A stretch of DNA of 64,000 nt, from positions 620,001 through 684,000 of the forward strand of contig NZ_CP081299.1 of NCBI RefSeq assembly GCF_019711195.1, in the 5' to 3' direction. The stretch's first letter is position 1. The number at the start of each line of letters is the position of its first letter. A program made the position numbers and the translations under genes. Source of the DNA: Dyadobacter sp. NIV53 (lineage in GTDB: Bacteria > Bacteroidota > Bacteroidia > Cytophagales > Spirosomataceae). The notes under the pieces were generated by a model. It made no database searches. It saw nothing but the letters and a program-made list of their open reading frames with translations, and was not told the DNA's origin. This document shows positions 1 to 10,182 of this stretch, one piece after another.

Positions 1-1
1 G

Positions 2-2667
2 GGGAAGGACAAATCTATTATTGGCCAGCGCCTTTTAGAAGCCTTACCAGAAATAGAAGGCCAAGGATATCTTGAATTACTGCAAGGTGTTTATGATACC
101 GGAACACCTTTTTTTGGCAATGAAATGCTGGTGAAGCTGGTTAGAAACAATGAATTACAGAATGTTTATTTTGACCTGACTTATACTCCGCTGCGTGATT
201 CCTTGAATAGCATCACAGGGGTTATGGTACTGGCAACTGAAGTAACTGAAAAGGTTGTTGCGAGGAAAGCACTGGAAAAAAGCGAGGCCAAGTTCCGTTC
301 GTTAATTGAAGAAGCACCGATAGCAACCTGTTTGCTGACAGGAAGTGAAATGAATATTGAAGTTGCCAACGAAGCAATGCTGGGTTATTGGGCGAAGAAC
401 AGGTCTGTTCTTGGTAAAAAAATAGAAGACACTTTACCCGAACTAAAAGGCCAGGCATTTTTAGAAATATTAGAAAATGTATTTAAAACCGGCAAAACAT
501 ACACAAGCAAAAGTGCTGCTACCAAAATTGAAGTGAATGGTAAAATAGATACCTATTACTTTGATTTTACCTACAAGCCATTGTTGGACATATCAGGCAA
601 AGTATATGCTATCCTGAACATGGCAGTAGATGTTACACAGCAGGTAAAAACACTGATTGCATTAGAAGAAAGTGAAGCCCGGTTAAGGTCAGTTATAGCA
701 GCGGCTCCTACCGCCATCAGCCTGTTCGTTGGCAGGGATCTGGTTATCGAAATGCCCAATCAGTCGTTTATCGACGTTGTGGGAAAAGGTCCGGATATCA
801 CTGGCAGGCCGCTGCGTGAAGTAATGCCGGAACTGGAAAACCAAACGTTTTTACGGATACTGGACAATGTTTACACTTCAGGTAAAATGTACCAGAGCTT
901 TGCCTCAGAGGTAAGTATTGTTCGTCAAGGCGTTATGACGCACAACTTTTATAATATAAGTTATACCCCGCTTTTTAATTCTGACGGTGAAGTATATGCC
1001 ATCCTGGAGATTGCCATTGATGTAACGGAAGCGGTAAAAACAAACCAGAGACTGGAAGAAAATGAGCAATTTTCCCGCAGTATCTTTTACAATTCGCCCG
1101 TGGCGAAGATGGTGGTTACAGGGGAGCAAATGGAAGTCGTGACGATTAACAAAAACATGATGGAAATCCTGGGGCGTGACCTGTCCATACTGGGAAAGAA
1201 ATTTACAGAAGCTATTCCTGAACTGGCCAATACCCCTCTGGAAGAAAAACTTGCGTATGTTTTTAAAACCGGACATACTTACAATCAACCGGAAGAAATG
1301 CTTGTGCTGATGCGTTATGGAAAACCATATACCGGATATTACAGTTATATATACCAGGCACTGCGAAACACAAATGGTGAAATCTATGGCATAGTCATCA
1401 CCGCAACAGAAGTAACGAGCCAGGTGCAGGCAAGGCAGGAAATAGAAGAAGCAGAAAGTACATTACGCAGTGCGATTGAAATGGCCGACCTGGCTTTATG
1501 GAGCATTGACCCGCTTACTAATAAAATAACTTATAGTGACCGCCTGAAACAATGGCTCGGCACTGAGAAAGAATCAGGTGATTTTGATACTGATTTGCCT
1601 TATATCCCGGAAAACGACCGTAAACGTGTACAGTCGGCGTTACAGGATGCAATGTGGCCGGGAAGTGATGGCATTTATAATGAAGAATATACCATTGAAA
1701 ACATGCGTAGCGGCCGCCGCAGGATTATTCATGCAAGCGGAAGAACTTTTTTAATGATCAGGGCAAGCCATATAAATTAATTGGTATCTCGCGTGATATA
1801 ACGGAGCAACGTGAAATTCAGCTTGCACTCGAACAGCAGGTTCAGCTGCGGACCGAAGAGCTTGCATCTATGAATGAAGAACTTGCGGCCATAAACGAGG
1901 AATATCTGGCAACGAACGAAGAGCTCGCCGGATCAAATCAGTTACTGCTCCGTTCTAATGAAAGTCTCCAGCGATTCTCGTATGTTGCCTCGCACGATTT
2001 ACAGGAGCCACTCAGAAAGATCCAGTCTTTTGGGGATCTGGTTGTAAACCGTTATGCGTCCAAGTTAGGTGACGGCGCAGAATATCTGAAGCGGATGCAG
2101 ACTGCTGCCTCCCGTATGTCTGTTCTGATAGATGATCTGCTTACGTTTTCCCGCATTTCTACGTATCAGGAAGCAACAACACCAGTACTGCTCAACGATG
2201 TTCTGACTCAGGTACTCACGGATCTTGAACTAATTATACAGGAAACCGGTGCCACGGTCAATGCCGCCATATTGCCCATCGTTCATGGAGATCAGACACA
2301 ACTAAACCAGTTATTTCAAAATCTGCTTAGCAATGCGCTGAAATTCAGTTCTCATGATACAATTCCGGCAATTTCTATTACGGCTGAAATCAAGTTTGCA
2401 AACGAATTGCCTGCTCATGTAATTCCAACAAGCAGGGTTGCAGCTTACCACCGCATTGATATAGCAGACAATGGAATCGGATTTGACCAGAAACATGTTA
2501 GTCGTATTTTTCAGGTATTCCAGCGTTTGCATGGCAAAAATGAATTTCCCGGAACCGGCATTGGACTGGCAATCTGTGAAAGGGTAGTCAGTAACCATGG
2601 AGGTGCTATTACAGCCAGAAGCCAACCAGGACAAGGTGCTGTCTTTAGTGTGTATTTGCCGGTATAA
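2..2667 (+). CDS. Multi-PAS sensor histidine kinase, 5' end outside window, one frame break
   Basis: Signal-transducing kinase built from at least five consecutive PAS-type modules of about 130 residues, each ending in a (V/I)(D/T)VT-like motif, followed by a coiled linker rich in 'NEEL', a HisKA domain (phosphoacceptor His in SHDLQEPLRK) and an HATPase (N box LLSNALKF, G1 DNGIGF, G2 GTGIGLAI). The open frame runs off the left edge, so the start lies outside. No membrane segment is visible in the part present, so it is probably cytoplasmic. The frame closes shortly after a run of six T at 1747-1752; adding one T gives FFNDQGKPYKLIGISRDITE, the expected end of the last PAS, and runs straight into the kinase core. 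I therefore treat both pieces as one gene. It could be a pseudogene or a sequencing error. Its ligand cannot be inferred. Confidence 0.85.
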
Positions 2668-2674
2668 ATTTTAA

Positions 2675-2850
2675 GGTTAATGGTTAAGGGTTAAGGGTTA
2701 AGGGTTAATGGTTAAAGGGAGGTACTAAATGGTACATGGGAGAAATAGTATTTTTATCATAAAAATTAATATTTTGTTCTCCAATTATCTTTTAACCATT
2801 AGCCATTTAACAATTAACCCTTTAACCTTTTAACCATTAACCTTTTACCC
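2675..2850. repeat. Inverted array of GGTTAA-type heptamers between convergent genes
   Basis: The left arm (2675-2716) holds six consecutive heptamers GGTTAA(T/G/A). The right arm (about 2788-2850) holds degenerate units in the opposite orientation (TTAACC(A/C/T)). About 70 bases separate the arms, so the transcript could fold into a large, G-T/A-C-rich hairpin. It sits exactly between the 3' ends of a plus-strand kinase and a minus-strand hydrolase, which suits a bidirectional transcription barrier. That role is inferred. Confidence 0.6.
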
Positions 2851-2865
2851 TATTGCTTTTCCATT

Positions 2866-3654
2866 TCAATGAACGCTGATCCAGTCCAGGATATAATCGG
2901 CATCTTCTTTCCAGGTTGGGAGCCCGAGTACAAAATGGTTCCGGTTTGAAAATACTTTATAATCCAGTACGGAATTTTCGTTTTCGTAAGCCTTAAAATT
3001 ACGGTTGTTGAGGTGGGCTGGAGTAATATGATCTGTATCGCCGGCTGTGAACAGTAATGGAACATGGTCCTTTTTAAAATCAACCTTTGCCGCGCTGCTC
3101 AATGCATCCCGGGCTACTGTTTTGGATTCCGGTATCGTAAATTTGTCATAGGCTTCCTGTTGCACATCAAGTGGCATACCATTAACGAACGCGTATTGCC
3201 AGTCTTCGAACGACATCATATAAGTTTCTTCAATGGAAGTGAATAATCCCAGTGATTTCCAACCCGCTTTTAAAAATGAAAATTCATAAGGAAATACGCC
3301 CAGAGGAGGCACTGAATGTATGGCAATCCCGGCAGCAGTTATGTCCCGGTTGACCATCAGCTGGGTTAAAAGTCCTCCGTAAGAGTGGCCAATAACGATA
3401 GGTTTTTCTGGAAGCGCTTCAATAATAGTTACATAATGATCAATTAATTCATTCAAGGTCAGCAATGCCAGCTCCTTATCCCCGTGCGGATGCCTCTCCC
3501 GAAGCTCTTCGACCGGAGCATCTTTATAAGGCCAGGGAGGAGCGCTTGTCGCATAGCCTTTACTCTGGAAATAAGTCTGCCATTCGTCCCAGCAATTGTT
3601 GCCGACGAAAGCACCGGTAATAAAAACGACCGTTTTTGATTGGATTGAACCCAT
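2866..3654 (-). CDS. Alpha/beta hydrolase
   Basis: Single-domain alpha/beta-hydrolase fold enzyme of 262 residues. The nucleophile elbow is GHSYGG, the probable acid is the Asp in TAGDTDHITP, and the catalytic His lies in NRNHFVLG near the C-terminus. There is no signal peptide, so it is probably cytoplasmic. I start at the ATG giving MGSIQSKTVVF; an in-frame TTG 33 bases upstream would add a non-conserved leader. It is monocistronic, faces the PAS kinase tail to tail, and lies downstream of the complex I operon on the same strand with about 220 bases between. Substrate unknown; esterase and haloperoxidase-like members share this outline. Confidence 0.8.
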   Translation of the reverse strand: MGSIQSKTVVFITGAFVGNNCWDEWQTYFQSKGYATSAPPWPYKDAPVEELRERHPHGDKELALLTLNELIDHYVTIIEALPEKPIVIGHSYGGLLTQLMVNRDITAAGIAIHSVPPLGVFPYEFSFLKAGWKSLGLFTSIEETYMMSFEDWQYAFVNGMPLDVQQEAYDKFTIPESKTVARDALSSAAKVDFKKDHVPLLFTAGDTDHITPAHLNNRNFKAYENENSVLDYKVFSNRNHFVLGLPTWKEDADYILDWISVH

Positions 3655-3877
3655 AGCTGCTTTATTTATGGTTGAGTAAGATAACAAATACTAACCTAAT
3701 AAGCTGATTAGCAACATTTTCTCCTCTGAAAAACCAATAAAGCATTAATTAAACCGGTGTGAGCAAAGAAAACAACCCGGCATAGGCAAATGGGTAGTCC
3801 CGATCGGGCAAAGAGAAATTCTACAATAACTAATATTTAGCTACAAGCAGGTAGCACCTTATTTTGGGATAATCAGG

Positions 3878-5317
3878 CTATTTAACCTGTAACTGCTGCA
3901 TATAACTGATAACCTGATCAGGATAAACTCCGAGCCAGATAATTACGACTGCGAGGACTGATAATATGAGCATACTGACCCTGAAAAAGACGGGATGTTT
4001 TTCATCTTCTTCGGGTATCGTTTGGCCGGTTCCGGTAAACATGGCGGTGATTACCCGAAGATAATAATACAACCCAAATACACTGCTTACCACTAAAATA
4101 ATAGCCAGTGCCCAGAAACCTTTCTGAATTCCGGCAGCAAGAATATAAAATTTTCCGGTAAAGCCGGCCGTGAGCGGTATACCTGCCAGTGAAAGTAAAG
4201 CTGCACTTAAAATGCAGGCCTGACCAGGATGCCGCCAGAATAATCCTCTGTAATTTTCTATTTCTTCTGCATCCTCTTCCCTTCCTGATAAAACGGCGAT
4301 CACTCCAAATGCAGCGAGTGTAGTAGCAAAATAAGCAAATAAATAAAAGCTTACGGCTTGTATGCTCATAGTATTACCGGGAATGAAAGCAACCATCAAG
4401 TAGCCCAGATGTGCAATAGACGAATAGGCCAAAATACGTTTCAGGTTTTTCTGACGCAGTGCCAGCAAATTCCCAACGACCATTGAAGCCACTGCAATAC
4501 AGATCAGTATAAGAGCAACGGTTTGAAACCTGAAACCATCAATTGCCAGAAAAAAACGAAGTAGTACTGCCAGTACGCCACCCTTGGAAGCTGTGGCAAT
4601 AAAAGCTGTAACTGGTACAGGCGCACCCTGGTACACATCGGCAGTCCACATATGAAAAGGTACGACGGCCAGTTTGAACCCGACTCCAACCAACATCATG
4701 CCTAATCCTGTAATGAACAAAGGCGGAAGTACCTGCATCGATACCACATGTGAGGCCATCGCAGAAAACTCCATAGTTCCGGTTTCAAGGTAGATCAATG
4801 CCATTCCAAAAAGAAGAAATGCCGAAGAAAAGGCGGCCAGAATCAGATATTTGATCCCTGCTTCTATACTATGATGTCTTTTCCTGAGGTAGGCAATTAA
4901 TGCGTATAAGCCAACGGTCAGGATTTCGAGGCCAAGGAAAAGTGATACAAAATGTTTGCTTACGGCCAGCACACCTGCACCAAGTGTACACAGGAATAGT
5001 AAAACGTAATATTCCTTTGGCCCTTCTTCTTTTTCCTCAAAATAAATATAAGACAGGATGTTGACCACCAGTCCGGAAAAAACAATCAAACCAATGATAA
5101 AAATTCCGAAATCATCAATTACAAACAATGTACCGATCTGATAGGGAAGCAGTTTTTTGATGTAAAAAAGAGAGGTAAATGACAGTACAAACAAAAAAAG
5201 GCTGCTGACCTGAATAATACGATGGCTGAATTTGACAACGATCAGCAGCATCACCAGCACGGACGAACCTGCCAGTAACAGCAAAGGCATAAGGGCGGAA
5301 AAATCAGTGTCTGACAT
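3878..5317 (-). CDS. nuoN: NADH-quinone oxidoreductase subunit N
   Basis: Proton-pumping membrane subunit of respiratory complex I, related to Mrp-type cation/proton antiporters. The 479-residue protein is almost wholly hydrophobic with about 14 predicted helices and carries antiporter-family signatures, including KLAVVPFHMWTADVYQGAP with the functional Lys/His, and KRILAYSSIAHLGYL. I prefer the ATG giving MSDTDFSALMP, which overlaps the end of nuoM by 14 bases; an in-frame ATG nine codons upstream is possible. It is the last gene of the nuo operon. The spacer after it shows no convincing terminator hairpin. Confidence 0.95.
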   Translation of the reverse strand: MSDTDFSALMPLLLLAGSSVLVMLLIVVKFSHRIIQVSSLFLFVLSFTSLFYIKKLLPYQIGTLFVIDDFGIFIIGLIVFSGLVVNILSYIYFEEKEEGPKEYYVLLFLCTLGAGVLAVSKHFVSLFLGLEILTVGLYALIAYLRKRHHSIEAGIKYLILAAFSSAFLLFGMALIYLETGTMEFSAMASHVVSMQVLPPLFITGLGMMLVGVGFKLAVVPFHMWTADVYQGAPVPVTAFIATASKGGVLAVLLRFFLAIDGFRFQTVALILICIAVASMVVGNLLALRQKNLKRILAYSSIAHLGYLMVAFIPGNTMSIQAVSFYLFAYFATTLAAFGVIAVLSGREEDAEEIENYRGLFWRHPGQACILSAALLSLAGIPLTAGFTGKFYILAAGIQKGFWALAIILVVSSVFGLYYYLRVITAMFTGTGQTIPEEDEKHPVFFRVSMLILSVLAVVIIWLGVYPDQVISYMQQLQVK

Positions 5318-6830
5318 AAGTTTGCCGGTCTTTTTGTAAATCAACAGGTTCAGTCATCATTATGCTTACCAGCTTATTAATTGCCGGAGCGGCGGTATTC
5401 AAAACAGGTTGCGGGTACAGGCCTAAACCAATTATCGATAAGGTCAAAACTGCCATAACAAGCTTTTCACGCAATGAAAAATCAAGGGTTTGCTGCTGTT
5501 CCTGCTGTGGCCCCAGGAATATTTTCTGCACAATACGCAATGAATAAACAGCTGAAAAAACAAGTCCTGATGTTGCCAGGACAGTCAGCCAAATGTTTGC
5601 CTTAAATGCACCTAAGAGTATCAGAAACTCAGCGATGAAATTTCCTGTTCCTGGTAATCCCAGTGAAGCCATCGCAAATAACAATCCAATGGCACCCATT
5701 TGCGGCATCCCGAGCCAGAGTCCGCCCATGCGGTTCATATCCCGCGTATGAAGGCGCTCTTTAAGCATTCCGGCCATAATGAATAATGCGCCGGTACTGA
5801 TTGCATGTGTAACAAGCTGCATAACAACTCCCTGTAATGCCAGTTCATTGAATGAAAAAATACCGATCATTACAAAACCCATGTGACTAACGGAGGTAAA
5901 CGCAACGAGTCGTTTCAAATCTGTCTGTGAGAATGCCAGAATAGCTCCATAAATAATGCCTAGTACGCCGAGAAGCATTGCCGGAAACGCAATCTGATGG
6001 GCCGTGGCAGGAAACAAAGGAATAACAAAACGCAGCATACCGTAAGCGCCGGTTTTTAAGAGTAAGCCGGCCAAAATCAGACTACCGGTTGTAGGTGCTT
6101 CGCTATGCGCATCAGGCAGCCATGTATGAAATGGCACTATGGGTAGTTTAACTGCAAAAGCAATCATAAATCCCATTGTCAGCCAAAAAGCAAACGCAGG
6201 AGGAACGATTGTACCAGCCAGTTCAAAGTAATCAAAAGTATAAATTCCTGTATTTTGGGCATGAATAAAATATAAACCCAGTATAGCTAGAAGCATTAAC
6301 AGACCGCTTGCCTGAGTAAAAATAAAGAATTTGTAAGCTGCATAAACCCTGTTCTCACTTCCCCATATCCCGATCAGGAAATACATTGGAATGAGCATTA
6401 CTTCCCAGAAAAAATAAAACAGAAACAGATCCATTGCCATAAATACACCGGAAACGCCCGCCAATATCCAAAGCAGATTGAAATAATAAAATCCCGTCCG
6501 TTCAGTAATTTCTGTCCATGAACAGAGTACGGCTATAATCCCGAGAAAGAATGTGAGTATCAGCAAAAGAAAGCTCAGCCCGTCCGCTGCCAGGTGAAAA
6601 CTGATCCCAAATGAACCGATCCAGGTTTGCCTGAACTCAATAAGCCAGTTGCCGTCGTTATTGATACTGATGGATTGATTAAGATTCAACCAAAAAGATA
6701 CAAGTATCAGAAATCCGGCTGATACTGAGGCCAGCGCGATCCATCGTGGAAGGTTTTTGTTCCATTTGCCAAGGATGAGCCCTAAAATTCCACCAGTCAT
6801 GGTGATACAGATAAGAGCGACGAGAATCAT
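5304..6830 (-). CDS. nuoM: NADH-quinone oxidoreductase subunit M
   Basis: Antiporter-like proton-channel subunit of complex I, 508 residues and about 14 transmembrane helices. Family motifs are visible: the conserved Glu in FFWEVMLIPMYFLIG, KLPIVPFHTWLPDAHSEAPT, and KRLVAFTSVSHMGFV. The start is chosen at the ATG giving MILVALICITM because it overlaps the nuoL stop in the sequence ATGA, which suggests translational coupling; a longer frame upstream has a non-family leader. It is followed by nuoN with a short overlap. Confidence 0.96.
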   Translation of the reverse strand: MILVALICITMTGGILGLILGKWNKNLPRWIALASVSAGFLILVSFWLNLNQSISINNDGNWLIEFRQTWIGSFGISFHLAADGLSFLLLILTFFLGIIAVLCSWTEITERTGFYYFNLLWILAGVSGVFMAMDLFLFYFFWEVMLIPMYFLIGIWGSENRVYAAYKFFIFTQASGLLMLLAILGLYFIHAQNTGIYTFDYFELAGTIVPPAFAFWLTMGFMIAFAVKLPIVPFHTWLPDAHSEAPTTGSLILAGLLLKTGAYGMLRFVIPLFPATAHQIAFPAMLLGVLGIIYGAILAFSQTDLKRLVAFTSVSHMGFVMIGIFSFNELALQGVVMQLVTHAISTGALFIMAGMLKERLHTRDMNRMGGLWLGMPQMGAIGLLFAMASLGLPGTGNFIAEFLILLGAFKANIWLTVLATSGLVFSAVYSLRIVQKIFLGPQQEQQQTLDFSLREKLVMAVLTLSIIGLGLYPQPVLNTAAPAINKLVSIMMTEPVDLQKDRQTYVRH

Positions 6831-8728
6831 AATATAATCTGTAAACCTAGTACCACAATTGCACCAATGACCATACCCATAATGTACCATCTGAGTGATC
6901 CGGTCTGGGTATCAGACAGTAGCCTGTATATACCATTGGTTCCCGCAGATATACCCGTATAAATTTTATCAACCACATCGTTTTTATTGATTCCGGAGAT
7001 AAAAACAAACGGACCTACAAATAGGGAGTTGTACAACCTGTCGAATCCCCAGCCCGAAAACCAGAAATTATACAAACCATTTGCTAATGCCGATTGCCGC
7101 AACTTCTCGATCCTGTACGGCTGTTTGTAATAAAAAATATAGGAAAGGTAAACACCTCCAAAAGTTGCCAGTACAGCCAAAAGCTGGAACAGCCATTCGG
7201 TATTTTCCTCTACTCTTAATTCCGTTGCAGGAAAAACAGGGCTTAGCAAATCTGAAAAAAGTGTAAAATGCCCGAAATTATGAGGCAGCTCAATGAAGCC
7301 TGCTATCAATGAAAAAATCGCAAGGACCACCAGCGGTACTGTCATGAGCTTACCGGGAAGATGGCCAATTTCGGTTTTTGGCTCTCCGTAAAAAGTGACG
7401 ATCATCATTCTGGTGGTGTAGGCAGCTGTAATAAACGCGCCGAAAAAAGCTACGAACCACAGCATAGGATTCCCCTTTTCTGCCGCCCATGCGTACCACA
7501 GTATCTGGTCTTTACTATAAAATCCAGAACTTATCAGAGGTATTGCAGCTAATGAAACTGCTCCGGCAAGGAATGTCCAGAAAATGAGCGGCATTTTGTT
7601 TTTAAGCCCTCCCATTTTGAACATATTGTGCTCATGATGAAGCGATTCTATAATTGCTCCCGCGGCCAGGAACAAAAGGGCTTTAAAAAAAGCATGAACC
7701 ATAAAATGAAAAACGGCAGCCGTCCACGCGCCAACTCCCAATGCCAGAAACATGTATCCGATCTGGCTGATGGTGGAATAGGCAAGCACACGCTTGATAT
7801 CAAATTGTGTCAGTGCACTCATCCCGGCTACAAATAATGTAGCGGCCCCAATAATGGCAACAGTCATTTGTGCAACCGGCGAAAGTTCAAAAATAACATG
7901 CAATCTGGCAATAAGATAAACTCCTGCCGTAACCATGGTGGCTGCATGAATAAGCGCACTTACTGGTGAAGGACCCGCCATGGCATCAGGCAGCCACGTT
8001 TGTAATGGAAGCTGAGCCGATTTCCCTATTCCTCCTGCTAAAAGTAACAAAGCGATCACAGTTGCACCCGATGTGTTCTGACGTAAAACAACCGTAGCAG
8101 TGGAAGAAATTTCAGAAATAACGAGCGTACCAAACTGATAGAAGATCATAAAAAGTCCAATCGCCATAGCCGTATCCCCTATTCTTGTGATGGTAAAAGC
8201 TTTACGCGCCGCATATCCGTTGACCGGATTTTCATACCAAAAACCAATGAGCAGATAACTGCATAACCCCACTCCTTCCCAGCCCAGATATAATAAAAGC
8301 AGGTTATCCGCCAAAACCAGCAATAGCATGGAAACCACAAACAGGTTCATGCTGGCAAAAAACCGGGCGTAATCGGTATCATGTGCCATGAAACCGGCTG
8401 AATAAATGTGGATCAGAGCCCCTATGAAAGTAATGACGAAAACGAAAACGAGCGATAATGCATCCAGTTTTAATGTGATTTCCGGATTAAAATCAGCCAC
8501 ATCCAGCCACGTCCATAATGTTTGGGAATAGAAACCTGTTGGAGGCGTTGAAGAAAGAAAAGCTAATCCGACCATTATCGTTATAATGGCTGAAAGGCAA
8601 ACACTTCCTGCACCGACCAGGGCAATGAACCTCCTGGATAAACGGTTCCTTCCGGTTACCAGTATCAGAAAACCAGCCAGAGGGAAAGCAGGTATGAGCA
8701 AAAAAAGGTTGTCCATATCCGTGTACAT
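6827..8728 (-). CDS. nuoL: NADH-quinone oxidoreductase subunit L
   Basis: Largest antiporter-like proton-pumping subunit of complex I, at the distal end of the membrane arm. At 633 residues it has the expected length. Signatures include LLYLGWEGVGLCSYLLIGFW, GKSAQLPLQTWLPDAM (channel Lys and TWLPDAM loop) and KRVLAYSTISQIGYMF. The C-terminal part holds the amphipathic lateral-helix region and a final anchoring helix (MGMVIGAIVVLGLQIIL). It follows nuoK after 12 bases and overlaps nuoM by 4 bases. Confidence 0.97.
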   Translation of the reverse strand: MYTDMDNLFLLIPAFPLAGFLILVTGRNRLSRRFIALVGAGSVCLSAIITIMVGLAFLSSTPPTGFYSQTLWTWLDVADFNPEITLKLDALSLVFVFVITFIGALIHIYSAGFMAHDTDYARFFASMNLFVVSMLLLVLADNLLLLYLGWEGVGLCSYLLIGFWYENPVNGYAARKAFTITRIGDTAMAIGLFMIFYQFGTLVISEISSTATVVLRQNTSGATVIALLLLAGGIGKSAQLPLQTWLPDAMAGPSPVSALIHAATMVTAGVYLIARLHVIFELSPVAQMTVAIIGAATLFVAGMSALTQFDIKRVLAYSTISQIGYMFLALGVGAWTAAVFHFMVHAFFKALLFLAAGAIIESLHHEHNMFKMGGLKNKMPLIFWTFLAGAVSLAAIPLISSGFYSKDQILWYAWAAEKGNPMLWFVAFFGAFITAAYTTRMMIVTFYGEPKTEIGHLPGKLMTVPLVVLAIFSLIAGFIELPHNFGHFTLFSDLLSPVFPATELRVEENTEWLFQLLAVLATFGGVYLSYIFYYKQPYRIEKLRQSALANGLYNFWFSGWGFDRLYNSLFVGPFVFISGINKNDVVDKIYTGISAGTNGIYRLLSDTQTGSLRWYIMGMVIGAIVVLGLQIIL

Positions 8729-8740
8729 TAAAAGGTGGAA

Positions 8741-9052
8741 TTACCCGTTCATTTCCTTGAGCTTGTCAATGTCCAGGGATTTATGCTGATGGTATATCTG
8801 TAAGATCAATGCCAGTCCGATCGAAACTTCTGCTGCTGCCATGGCCAGGATAAATACAAACATGACCTGCCCATCCGGTTGCGACCAGCGTGAGCCCGCA
8901 GCTATAAAAGCCAAACCTGCCGCGTTAAGCATGATCTCAACTGACAACAACATAAAAACAATGTTTTTCCGGATTACAACACCGGCAATTCCCAGGGCAA
9001 AGAGCAACCCGGCCAGCAGCATGACCATTTCTATTGGTATCGTTGATTTCAT
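8741..9052 (-). CDS. nuoK: NADH-quinone oxidoreductase subunit K
   Basis: Small three-helix membrane subunit of complex I (103 residues). It carries the conserved helix-2 Glu in LLSVEIMLNAAGLAF and the second buried Glu in AAAEVSIGLALIL, both part of the E-channel proton path. Start and length match the family. Its ATG overlaps the nuoJ stop as ATGA. Confidence 0.96.
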   Translation of the reverse strand: MKSTIPIEMVMLLAGLLFALGIAGVVIRKNIVFMLLSVEIMLNAAGLAFIAAGSRWSQPDGQVMFVFILAMAAAEVSIGLALILQIYHQHKSLDIDKLKEMNG

Positions 9053-9576
9053 ATTACTTCCTCTTTTAAAAAACGGTGTAACACGACCTTTTTATGCCTG
9101 CCAATGTGAGCAGCCCCAACTACTGCTGCCATCAGCAACATGGCGGCCAGCTCTACACCAATCAGATAAACCCGGAACAATGACAATGCTACCGGCTCGG
9201 GACCGACAATCTGCTGATCATAAATAGCTTGTTCGGGTGATGAAATGAGGTAACATAACTGAACAAAAAGAATGGCAGAAAGTATAGCCGGCCCAATCCA
9301 CACTTTCAGTTTCAGCCATTTCTTTTCCTGTTCCGCGGTTTCCTGGCCAAGGTTTAAGAGCATGATCACAAAAATGAATAATACCATAATTGCGCCTGCA
9401 TAAATGATAATTTCAAGCAATGCCGCAAAAGGTGCACCCAATAAAAAAAAGATCATGGCAAGTGACAGTAGTGAAATGACCAGATAAAGCAACGCATGTA
9501 CAGGATTATGCCTCGTAATAACCATAATGGTGGAGATCACTGTAACACCAGCCGTGATGTAAAAGACCGTTTCCAT
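9049..9576 (-). CDS. nuoJ: NADH-quinone oxidoreductase subunit J
   Basis: Five-helix membrane subunit of complex I (175 residues) lying between NuoA/H and the antiporter subunits. The typical NuoJ pattern is visible: an N-terminal helix, HNPVHALLYLVISLLSLA, and EIIIYAGAIMVLFIFVIMLL, the helix known for a pi-bulge in solved structures. It is separated from nuoI by about 70 bases, the widest gap in the operon, with no clear promoter or terminator in it. It overlaps nuoK by 4 bases. Confidence 0.95.
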   Translation of the reverse strand: METVFYITAGVTVISTIMVITRHNPVHALLYLVISLLSLAMIFFLLGAPFAALLEIIIYAGAIMVLFIFVIMLLNLGQETAEQEKKWLKLKVWIGPAILSAILFVQLCYLISSPEQAIYDQQIVGPEPVALSLFRVYLIGVELAAMLLMAAVVGAAHIGRHKKVVLHRFLKEEVI

Positions 9577-9646
9577 GTTTCAGGATTAAGTTGTAACCTA
9601 TTTTACCAGCTTTGAGCCTGTTTACTTTTTACTAATTTTTTAATTA

Positions 9647-10162
9647 CTAGGGCAACAAGCTGCGCACATCCACGGGTGGTTCTTCATTTTCACCTTCCCC
9701 TTTATCTTTTATACCCGCTGCCAATCCGGCAACTTTATAATAATTATAGCCGGGATATTTCCCCTCACTATCAATGAGTAAATCCTCTTTTTCATAAACC
9801 AGATTCTGCCGGTTGTATTCCGCCATTTCAAAATCGGGAAGCAGCTGAATAGCGTAGGTCGGGCAAGCCTCTTCACAATAGCCACAGAAAATGCATCTTG
9901 AAAAATTGATACGGAAAAACTCCGGATATCGTCGGCCATTTTCATCTTCCGTTGCCTGCAGTGAAATGCAGTCTACCGGGCAAGCGGCAGCACACAAGTA
10001 ACATCCCACACAGCGTTCACCCATATCCGGGTCGCGTGTTAGAACGATCCGGCCTCGCCAACGCGGATGGAGCTGTACCTTCTCTTCGGGATATTGTATG
10101 GTTTCACGTTTTCTGAACATGTGCAGAAAAGTAAGTGCCATCGATCTCAATAGACTGATCAT
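9647..10162 (-). CDS. nuoI: NADH-quinone oxidoreductase subunit I (2x[4Fe-4S])
   Basis: Ferredoxin-like electron-transfer subunit of the peripheral arm, carrying clusters N6a and N6b. Two four-cysteine motifs are present: CVGCYLCAAACPVDC and CIFCGYCEEACP. The length of 171 residues suits the family. The N-terminal segment after the start is the amphipathic region that docks on the membrane. It lies between nuoH and nuoJ in canonical order. Confidence 0.96.
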   Translation of the reverse strand: MISLLRSMALTFLHMFRKRETIQYPEEKVQLHPRWRGRIVLTRDPDMGERCVGCYLCAAACPVDCISLQATEDENGRRYPEFFRINFSRCIFCGYCEEACPTYAIQLLPDFEMAEYNRQNLVYEKEDLLIDSEGKYPGYNYYKVAGLAAGIKDKGEGENEEPPVDVRSLLP

Positions 10163-10182
10163 CGTTTCGTCTGTTTAATTTT

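Noticed and set aside
905..1288. 127-codon frame antisense to the PAS kinase
   Set aside because: Opposite a PAS module with clear family pattern; no independent evidence.
1747..1753. Programmed frameshifting as the main explanation for the six frame breaks
   Set aside because: The sites differ in direction (-1 and +1) and in sequence, no common stimulatory structure is evident, and single-base homopolymer errors explain all six. Kept only as an alternative for the two heptamer sites.
3655..3877. Terminator for the nuo operon after nuoN
   Set aside because: Only short, imperfect self-complementary pieces without a T tract are visible.
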